Shown here: piece by piece, positions 35,628-42,506 of the stretch | Layout of the letters: each line of letters begins with the position of its first letter | Numbering within the stretch: position 1 is the first letter of the stretch | From: Candidatus Krumholzibacteriota bacterium | Lineage (GTDB): Bacteria > Krumholzibacteriota > Krumholzibacteriia > JAJRXK01 | Direction: 5' to 3' | NCBI GenBank assembly: GCA_029262065.1 | Contig: JAJDAC010000027.1 | Span: 372,001-436,000, forward strand | DNA length: 64,000 nucleotides | Notes under the pieces: model-generated | Told to the model about the DNA's origin: nothing | What the model saw: the letters and a program-made list of their open reading frames with translations, nothing else | Database searches by the model: none | Made by a program: the position numbers and the translations under genes

Positions 35628-36970
35628 TGTACGAATTTGCGTTGGTCATGGGCTGGGCCCTTGCCCACATGATCTGGCAAGCGATCGTAGCTGGATTGCT
35701 GTTTGTGGTCATGCGCGGTGTGCTTGGGCCACGGGGCCGTCATGCATTGGGGCTCGGGCTCATTGCTGCGCTCTTGGTCCTGGCGGCCACGAACGTGTCA
35801 CGCGGAATCGTAGATCAGAACGTAGCGGCGGCGCGGCCGGATCAAGCCGGTGTGTTCGCGAGCCAGACTGTTCCTGAGGTTTCCGTCGTGCCAGGTCCTT
35901 CGGCGGAAGCGGCCCCCGGAGCCATGGCAAGTTTCGTTGGTGACCACATCCACTGGGCCATCGCCCTGAGCGCGTTCTGGGCGGCAATAGCGCTGTTCTC
36001 CATGGTGCGACTGCTAGGCGGGTGGTTGGTTCTCCTGCGTATTGCCCACCAGGGTAGGCCCTTGCCAAAGGACCTTTCGTCTCTGCTTGACGTACGCATT
36101 CAGCAGCTCCCCCGCCGACGGGATGTGCGAGTTCGGATGACCTCGCGCATGCGCGTGCCGACAGTCGTGGGTGTTGTCAATCCCACGGTACTCATCCCTG
36201 AAGAGCTCCTACGCCGACTCTCGCACGCCGAGATCGAAGCCATTGTCGTACACGAACTGTCACACGTAGCCCGCCACGACGTTGCGACCAACCTCCTTCA
36301 GCATGTCGCGGAAGCGTTGTTGCTCCGGCACCCCGTCGTCGGGTGGTTGTCCCAGCAGATACGGCGTGATCGTGAGCTTTGCTGCGACGCGCTCGCCGCC
36401 CGTTGGCTGGGTCACCGAACCGTGTTGGCCCGGGGGCTGGCCAAAGCCGAATTCGTGCGTTGCGGAGAGGCGTTTCCCGCGGTCGCGGCGACCGAGGGCG
36501 ATCTGGTTTTCCGAATACGCAACCTCGTGGATCCAACCGAATGTTCAGTTCGAAGGCCACTGGGGCTTGGCTCGGCGGCACTTGCGGTGCTTCTGACGTC
36601 GTTCCTATTGCTGCCTTTGATGGAAGCCCCGCCCGAAGCAGCTCAGAACGTAGTCGCACTTTCGACCGAGGTCGCGTTGGAGGGGTTGGACCCGATTTCA
36701 CTCGTTCGCGGGCTACCTGTTGTCGGGTCGCCACGCTGGGAACGCGAGTACATGGGCCTCCGCTACCGTTTTGCGTCTCAGGGTTCCCGAAACAAATTCG
36801 ATAGCGATCCCACTCGCTTTGCCGCGGTGAATCCCAAACACTGCCCGATCGATGGCAAGGATATAAAACCAGACTGCCATCGAGTGGTAGACGGGCGCAT
36901 CGTGCTCTTTTGTTGCTCGAACGCCCTCCGGCTTCCCGAGCAGCTCATCGTTCGGGCCCTTACCAGGTGA
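35627..36970 (+). CDS. BlaR1-like M56 membrane metallopeptidase with YHS-like C-terminal domain
   Basis: 447 residues. Four or so membrane helices surround the M56 peptidase: VVHELSHVARHD (HExxH, about 209-213) and RDRELCCDALAARW (third ligand Glu about 250). After the last helix (GLGSAALAVLLTSFLLLPLME) the usual penicillin-binding sensor is missing. Instead the tail (about 375-435) reads GLRYRFASQGSRNKFDSDPTRF, then CPIDGKDIKPDCHRVVDGRI and LFCCSNA, closely resembling YHS metal-binding domains. A metal (copper-like) or redox signal is therefore more likely than beta-lactam. It probably cleaves the co-encoded BlaI repressor. Confidence 0.82.
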   Translation: MYEFALVMGWALAHMIWQAIVAGLLFVVMRGVLGPRGRHALGLGLIAALLVLAATNVSRGIVDQNVAAARPDQAGVFASQTVPEVSVVPGPSAEAAPGAMASFVGDHIHWAIALSAFWAAIALFSMVRLLGGWLVLLRIAHQGRPLPKDLSSLLDVRIQQLPRRRDVRVRMTSRMRVPTVVGVVNPTVLIPEELLRRLSHAEIEAIVVHELSHVARHDVATNLLQHVAEALLLRHPVVGWLSQQIRRDRELCCDALAARWLGHRTVLARGLAKAEFVRCGEAFPAVAATEGDLVFRIRNLVDPTECSVRRPLGLGSAALAVLLTSFLLLPLMEAPPEAAQNVVALSTEVALEGLDPISLVRGLPVVGSPRWEREYMGLRYRFASQGSRNKFDSDPTRFAAVNPKHCPIDGKDIKPDCHRVVDGRIVLFCCSNALRLPEQLIVRALTR

Positions 36971-37120
36971 GTCGAGGCGCCCAAGCCACCTAAGTTGCGA
37001 TCGGCAACACCGGTCACACAGAGCTACAAAGCCCTTCGCAAATCGCAAAACCGTAGGCGTCAATCCACAAGCTCCTCGCCCCGGTGATTTGCCATTATTT
37101 GGGCAGTACGTATCGAGACA

Positions 37121-37162
37121 TGACCCATATGGGGTCATTCCACCATTGGCATAGAAACTGCG
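37121..37162 (+). promoter_or_regulatory. Candidate sigma-54 promoter with adjacent dyad for the pilin operon
   Basis: TTGGCAT at 37146-37152 and CTGCGG at 37158-37163 place GG and GC exactly 10 bp apart, the -24/-12 rule for RpoN. A dyad TGACCC/GGGTCA (37121-37137) lies immediately upstream. Sigma-54 control is common for type IV pilin genes. The rest of 36971-37218 shows no gene. Confidence 0.5.
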
Positions 37163-37218
37163 GAATACCGTATTCGGAGCCTCAAGATCCGATTCTATTT
37201 GCCGATAAGGGCCGTCAC

Positions 37219-37605
37219 ATGAAATTGTCCTTAGACAACAACCGTGGTTTCACCCATGTGGAATTGATGATCGCTCTGCTCGTCTTCGGGCTCGGAGTTT
37301 TGGGACTGGCTCAGGCGCTCCCGAACGGAATGCAACTCCGTGATCGCGCCCGCCGGATGAGCGTTGCGACCGCACTTGCCCAACAGCAGGTGGAGTCGCT
37401 TCGCAATCTCCCGTTCACCCACGCAAATCTCGCAGCCGGTGGTCATGTCGACGCTGGCAATCCCGTAGACGGTGCCTACAGCCGAAGCTGGACCGTGGTC
37501 GACAACGACCCCGTCGTTGGAATGAAACGCGTCTCCGTCGTCGTTTCGTTTCCCACGAGCAGCCCGGATAGCACCGCCGCGTTTACTACGTTGATCGTAC
37601 GGTGA
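37219..37605 (+). CDS. Type IV minor pilin, PilV-like
   Basis: 128 residues from an ATG with ATAAGGG upstream. The prepilin leader ends RG|FTHVELMIALLVFGLGVLGLAQA with Glu at +5, the class III pilin signal cut by PilD. A short globular domain follows (SYSRSWTVVDNDPVVGMKRVSVVVSF type), like PilV pseudopilins. First gene of a five-gene unit; 59 bp to the next. Confidence 0.85.
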   Translation: MKLSLDNNRGFTHVELMIALLVFGLGVLGLAQALPNGMQLRDRARRMSVATALAQQQVESLRNLPFTHANLAAGGHVDAGNPVDGAYSRSWTVVDNDPVVGMKRVSVVVSFPTSSPDSTAAFTTLIVR

Positions 37606-37664
37606 TTGCAATGCCGGGCGTGAATGTCGGGCACTCGAAGTGTCCGTAACAGAGTGGAGTTGAA

Positions 37665-40601
37665 ATGAGTGGTACAAGACCTCTCCCGTACCGCGACGAG
37701 CGTGGTTTTACCGTGGTCGAGATGGCTGTCTCGGTTTTGGTGTTCAGCCTGATCATCGTTACCGCGTTCAACCTCATGGCCAACCTGGGACGCGCTACGG
37801 TGCGAAACGACACCATGGCCAGGACCCAGTCGAACGCACGCGCGGCCCTGGATCAGCTGGCTAGCGACCTTCGGTCGGCCGGTGCTGAAATCGACTACGC
37901 CGGGGGCCAACGACGCTTCGTATACGCGGATCCCTATCAGATCATGTTCAACGCCAACCTGATGCCCCTACTCGACACCAACGGCAACGGTCTCCCCGCG
38001 GCCATAGAGGTGAGCGCATCGAACGCTGGCGTACCCAGCGATGCCAACGCACTCTACGTTCCCAACAACGCCTTTGGTACCGGTGCGGAAACGGTTGTTC
38101 TCAGTCTCGATTCCAACATGGACGGCGTCGTGAACTCAGCGGATCGCGCAGACGACGACGAGGAAGACTCCGAGAACCCGCGCGACTACGTGCTGTACCG
38201 CGGCGTGTACGGTTGGGATGGAACCGCCAACCAGGTCAACCGTCAGAAGGTGGCCGTTGTACGCGGCCCCGAGCCCGACGGCAACGGCAATCGTCCGACG
38301 CCGCTGTTCCAATACCTGATTGATACCGACGACGATCGGGCTACCGCCCCCGTGTTGTTCGGAGATGGCAACGGCGATGGCACCCTGTCGCAAGCCGAGA
38401 TCGCCACTCTGGCGCCGCTTACGACCGCCGCAATTGCTCGCATCGAACGAATCCTCATTGGGGTCACGGCCGAGCCCGCCAACCCCGATGCGCGTGTCAT
38501 GCAGAACGACGGTTATCTGGCGGTTGAATTGAACACGGAGATCCAGGTGCGACAGGAGCCCCGGACTACGGCCGTTGTCCACGGCACTGTATTCCGGGAC
38601 ACCAACAGCGATGGCATCATGCAGGTCGGGGAGCCCACGATCTCCGGCGTCGAGATCCGTTCGAGTTCCGGCCGATCGGCCACATCAAATTCCAGCGGCC
38701 AGTACGTGCTTACGCTGTCTCCCGGTCAGATGACGATCACCGAAATCGACCCTACCGGTTACGCATCCAGTACGTCGAATGTCGTATCGGTCGACCTCTA
38801 CGCGGGCGCGTTTCAGCAGGTGGACTTTGGTGACTACTCCTCGAGCGGCATTGGCGCTGCGTACGGAGTGGTGTTCCACGACGAAGACGAAGATCAGGTC
38901 CAAGACGCCGAAGAGAGCGGTTTGGGCGGCGTGAAGGTCTACGCCGACACTGGCGAACAGACCTACAGCAATGCCGACGGTTCGTATTGGTTGGACGTGC
39001 CGGTGGGCACGCGAATCATTTCGCAGGTCGATGAAGAGGGTTTCATTTCCACCACGCCCAGCAGCGTAGAGGTGGTTCTGGATTCCAATGGCGACACGGC
39101 CGAAGCGAACTTCGGCGACAAGGAAGCCGACGATACGGGCACGATCCAGGGCTACGTCTTCCTGGATGAGAACCAGAACGGAATGCGCGATGGCAACGAA
39201 GGTGGTGTGCCGGGAGCCGAGATTTTCGCCGATGCCTATACCACCGAGAGCGACAACCAGGGCTTCTTCTCGATGACCGTTCCGACCGGGAATTATTCGG
39301 TAAGCGAGGTCGATCCCCCCGGCTACACATCTACTACGACCAACCGACACAATGGTGTCAACGTGGATGCCGACGAGGTTATCAATCTGTACTTCGGCGA
39401 CATGATCGAAGAAGACATTGAATTCGACGTGATCGAGTTGGCCGATACCGAGCGCGCGCTCTCGATCGAAAGTGGCGATCTGGGCGAGGACAACCGTGGC
39501 GACGCCGATCTGGTTCTTGGGACGCGGTTCTCCGGTGGCCAGAACAACCTTCTGGTGTGGGAGAACGAGCGTCGAAACAGTCGCACGCCCAATTCCGCGA
39601 TCTTCGATAGTTCGCCGGCCTACAGCCGACCCAACTCGGCTGATGTCACCAACCTGTCGATGAACGACTTCAACGGCGACTCCGAAGTGGACGCCATGAC
39701 GGGACTGTCGAATCCGCTCGGGTCCGACGTCAATATCTGGCTGAATGTGAGCGGTGGTCTGCCCGAGGCGCCCAACGCCCAGTACACGGCATCCAGCAGT
39801 CAAACCGTGGCGGACTCCCGCGTGGTCGATTTCGATAAGGACGGGAACCTGGACTTTGCAATCGCCGTTATCGAGGGCGAGTTCACGGGACACGTCGAAG
39901 TCTGGCGCGGTGACGGTTCCGGGGCCTTCTCCTATCAGGCCACAATCTCCGCCGGCGTGAGCGGCACTTTGGGCAGGGTCACGGCTCTCGATGTGGGCGA
40001 CATCAACGGCGATGGCTGGGACGACCTGGTGGTTGGTGCGGTCGACTACACCCAGCAGAGCACAGTACACGCGTTCCTACAGGTTCCGGCGATGGTGTCC
40101 TTTGGAACCTACATTCCGTTCCAGTCATTTTCAGTCTACGGATCGATCAACGACCTGGCGCTGGTGGACATGGTTGAAGACGGCGATGGCGATCTCGACC
40201 TATTGATTGCCTCCGAGCATTGGGACACCGCGGGTGGCATCGAGCAGTGGAACATGGGCTCGGATTTCCGATTCGGTATGGTCACCGAATCGGGCCGGTC
40301 CATGGACGACTGGATGCCCACGGGCGGTTCTCCCGTTGCCATGCGAATGGCGAATCTGGACAACGATGTGTTCCCCGACATCATCGTGGGAACGCGCACC
40401 GCATCCTACGAGGGCACCGTGGAAATCGCACGCACGTTCGGCTTCATGCCCAGCGCGCCGCAGTTGATTACCGAGAGCTCCATCGGAACCGTGATGACCA
40501 TGACCGTGAATGATTTCAACCTGGACAATGCCGCTGACCTCGCGGTTGGTACCCAGAACTCGGGCACCTCGGGCAAAGTGTTCATTTTCTACCAGCAGTA
40601 G
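37665..40601 (+). CDS. PilW-like minor pilin fused to three SdrD_B-like domains and an FG-GAP propeller
   Basis: 978 residues. The prepilin signal (RG|FTVVEMAVSVLVFSLIIVTAF) and PilW-like helix and head (NARAALDQLASDLRSAGAEIDY) occupy about 1-300. Three SdrD_B/carboxypeptidase-like beta modules follow at about 303, 395 and 491, each opening V.G.VF.D.N.DG..D..E and closing YTSTT..VV.VD. From about 588 to 978 there is an FG-GAP beta-propeller with Ca loops (DFNGDSEVDA, DFDKDGNLDFA, DINGDGWDDLVVG, DGDGDLDLLI). Ordinary PilW is about 300-350 residues, so two thirds of this protein is an added adhesive tip-like part, by analogy with PilY1. Confidence 0.85.
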   Translation: MSGTRPLPYRDERGFTVVEMAVSVLVFSLIIVTAFNLMANLGRATVRNDTMARTQSNARAALDQLASDLRSAGAEIDYAGGQRRFVYADPYQIMFNANLMPLLDTNGNGLPAAIEVSASNAGVPSDANALYVPNNAFGTGAETVVLSLDSNMDGVVNSADRADDDEEDSENPRDYVLYRGVYGWDGTANQVNRQKVAVVRGPEPDGNGNRPTPLFQYLIDTDDDRATAPVLFGDGNGDGTLSQAEIATLAPLTTAAIARIERILIGVTAEPANPDARVMQNDGYLAVELNTEIQVRQEPRTTAVVHGTVFRDTNSDGIMQVGEPTISGVEIRSSSGRSATSNSSGQYVLTLSPGQMTITEIDPTGYASSTSNVVSVDLYAGAFQQVDFGDYSSSGIGAAYGVVFHDEDEDQVQDAEESGLGGVKVYADTGEQTYSNADGSYWLDVPVGTRIISQVDEEGFISTTPSSVEVVLDSNGDTAEANFGDKEADDTGTIQGYVFLDENQNGMRDGNEGGVPGAEIFADAYTTESDNQGFFSMTVPTGNYSVSEVDPPGYTSTTTNRHNGVNVDADEVINLYFGDMIEEDIEFDVIELADTERALSIESGDLGEDNRGDADLVLGTRFSGGQNNLLVWENERRNSRTPNSAIFDSSPAYSRPNSADVTNLSMNDFNGDSEVDAMTGLSNPLGSDVNIWLNVSGGLPEAPNAQYTASSSQTVADSRVVDFDKDGNLDFAIAVIEGEFTGHVEVWRGDGSGAFSYQATISAGVSGTLGRVTALDVGDINGDGWDDLVVGAVDYTQQSTVHAFLQVPAMVSFGTYIPFQSFSVYGSINDLALVDMVEDGDGDLDLLIASEHWDTAGGIEQWNMGSDFRFGMVTESGRSMDDWMPTGGSPVAMRMANLDNDVFPDIIVGTRTASYEGTVEIARTFGFMPSAPQLITESSIGTVMTMTVNDFNLDNAADLAVGTQNSGTSGKVFIFYQQ

Positions 40602-40619
40602 GATGCAGGGGCGTATGCG

Positions 40620-41912
40620 ATGAGACACCAAACAAGAACCGTGATGCGCGAGATCCAGGATCAACTGGACAACGAACACGGCGCGGCACTGGCCATTGTT
40701 ATCATGCTTCTACTTGGTCTGGCCGCCATGGGCGCGTCCACGGTCATGATCAGCTCGACCGACTACGTGGTCGCAGGAAACGACCGGGCCAGGCAGGCGG
40801 CTCTCGACGTAGCCGAGGCGGGTATCTCCGAGGCGGTTCTGCGATTGGGCCTGCGTCCGGGCACGATGGTGAACGTGGGTGGCGGCGCCTTCGATGCTTC
40901 CATCCAGGACCCTTCTGATCCGCCCGACCCCAACTGGAGTACCCGTATCTATCTGACCGATCCGGGTGCCGTGCCTCCCTCGGCGGGGTCGAATTTTTCC
41001 ACAGCCTCGGTCCAGGGTGCGGCCGCCGACCTCCAATATTCGCACGCCTCCGATCCCAACCAGGCCCTGATCATCCAACACAAGCTGCGTGATTTCGACG
41101 GTGACGGCACCGACGAGGTCGTGTTGTACGATGCGTCGAGGATTCCGCCGGAGAATCCGTTTACCGGCGACCCCGTCGAGCGTGTCATCGTAGGCGGCGT
41201 TTCGGGCTCGGCCCGTCGCCAGGTTCTGGTCGACGCCATCCGGTTTCCCATATCGCCCAATGCAACCGCCGCGCTGGCGTGCGACGCCGAAGTGGATCTG
41301 CGAGGAAATGTAACGGTGTGCGGACGCAATCACCGCGTCGATACTCCCCCCGGAACCAGTTTGCCCTCGTGTTCGCCAAACTGGGATGAGGCAGACGGTC
41401 ACCTGCCGGCGGTCATGACCACGGGAGACCCCGTGGGTACCCGGGGCAGCACGGATCTTTTGGGTAATCCGGTTCCCATCGACGACGACGCCAACAACAC
41501 CTTTCTGAGCCTGGCCGAAGCGCTCGGCGTGAGTCAGAGCGACGTGGATGACATTCTGGCCAATGCCGACTACTTCTCTGAAGCTGGCACCTGGCCGCGT
41601 GAAGGCATTACCTACATCAATGGCGACGCCCGGATTACCGGAGGAGGTAGCGTAGGCGAAGGCCTCATGTACGTTACCGGTGATCTCGATATCGCCGGCG
41701 GATTTACCTGGCGTGGACTGGTTTACGTCGAGGGCGATCTGAAGTGCACCGGCAACGGATGGATCCTGGGAGGCGTCATCGTCAGAGGCGATAGTCCCAT
41801 CGGCGTTGATTTTGGTGCGGGTTCGCCGGCCATTCTCTACAGCTACGACATGATCCAGCAAGCGCTGAGCTCGTCCATGCGGTACATCGTGTTGAACTGG
41901 AAGGAGCTGTAG
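40620..41912 (+). CDS. PilX-like minor pilus protein
   Basis: 430 residues. EHGAALAIVIMLLLGLAAMGASTVMI near residue 20 is the PilX N-terminal helix (no Phe at +1, as usual for PilX). NDRARQAALDVAEAGISEAVLRL follows, typical of PilX family proteins. The C-terminal part (about 220-430) is longer than usual and contains a right-handed beta-like GGGSVGEGLMYVTGDLDIAGGF...GDLKCTGNGWILGGVIV. Same operon as PilV/PilW genes; 2 bp before the next gene. Confidence 0.8.
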   Translation: MRHQTRTVMREIQDQLDNEHGAALAIVIMLLLGLAAMGASTVMISSTDYVVAGNDRARQAALDVAEAGISEAVLRLGLRPGTMVNVGGGAFDASIQDPSDPPDPNWSTRIYLTDPGAVPPSAGSNFSTASVQGAAADLQYSHASDPNQALIIQHKLRDFDGDGTDEVVLYDASRIPPENPFTGDPVERVIVGGVSGSARRQVLVDAIRFPISPNATAALACDAEVDLRGNVTVCGRNHRVDTPPGTSLPSCSPNWDEADGHLPAVMTTGDPVGTRGSTDLLGNPVPIDDDANNTFLSLAEALGVSQSDVDDILANADYFSEAGTWPREGITYINGDARITGGGSVGEGLMYVTGDLDIAGGFTWRGLVYVEGDLKCTGNGWILGGVIVRGDSPIGVDFGAGSPAILYSYDMIQQALSSSMRYIVLNWKEL

Positions 41913-41914
41913 TC

Positions 41915-42421
41915 ATGCAGCTCGGTACGTCCACGCACCGCGCACCCAGGATTGGTCGCGACCAGCGGGGCTTCAGCGCGGTCGAACTCATGGTCGTGGT
42001 GTTGATCATGGGGCTCACGATGGCCCTTGCCCTTCCCAACCTGGCGCAGTACAACACCAATCGAGCGTTGGATCAGGCGGTGGACGAAGTGGAAAGCACG
42101 CTCCGCCGGGCTCGAAGCATCGCCGTAACAAGGGCCGCGAATGTACGCGTTACCCTGAACCCGTTGGCGCGAACCATTTCGGTGGATCGCGACGACGACC
42201 AGGATGGCACCTACGATGCTCAGATCATACTGAAGAACTACTCCGATCGAGTCGACGTAACAAATGTCGACTTCAACGGCGGTGCGACGGTCGTATTCGA
42301 CTCGCGGGGAATTCCCAGCGCGAGCGGCAGCGTTCGGCTTTCGGTGCACGGCGCGGATCCAAAAGAGCTTAGACTTGCTGCCGGTAGTGGTGCGGTAACC
42401 GTGTTGAATCTGACTCCCTAG
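41915..42421 (+). CDS. GspH/FimT-type pseudopilin
   Basis: 168 residues with prepilin site RG|FSAVELMVVVLIMGLTMALALP and the GspH domain (LRRARSIAVTRAANVRVTLNP; VVFDSRGIPSASGSVRLSV). GspH/FimT proteins cap pseudopili. Short spacing to PilX-like gene implies co-translation. Confidence 0.87.
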   Translation: MQLGTSTHRAPRIGRDQRGFSAVELMVVVLIMGLTMALALPNLAQYNTNRALDQAVDEVESTLRRARSIAVTRAANVRVTLNPLARTISVDRDDDQDGTYDAQIILKNYSDRVDVTNVDFNGGATVVFDSRGIPSASGSVRLSVHGADPKELRLAAGSGAVTVLNLTP

Positions 42422-42466
42422 CCCCGGGCTCGTCCGCCCTGAAGTACTCACAGTTTCGATGTAGCA

Positions 42467-42499
42467 ACCCCGCGTGAGTAACGTGATCTTCTGCGGGGT
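42467..42499 (+). promoter_or_regulatory. Hairpin enclosing the ribosome binding site of the cytochrome gene
   Basis: ACCCCGC and GCGGGGT (7 bp, 19-nt loop) lie just before ATG 42507, and the 3' arm contains the purine-rich GGGGTGA that would serve as Shine-Dalgarno. Folding would hide the site, so translation may be tuned separately from the pilin genes. Confidence 0.4.
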
Positions 42500-42506
42500 G
42501 ATATAG

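Noticed and set aside
35232-36970. BlaI/BlaR pair considered as a beta-lactam resistance module
   Set aside because: The M56 protein has no penicillin-binding sensor domain and no beta-lactamase gene is nearby; the YHS-like tail points elsewhere.
38685-40070. 461-codon minus-strand frame inside the pilin-propeller gene
   Set aside because: Antisense of repeated Asp/Gly codons; no start signal or known domain.
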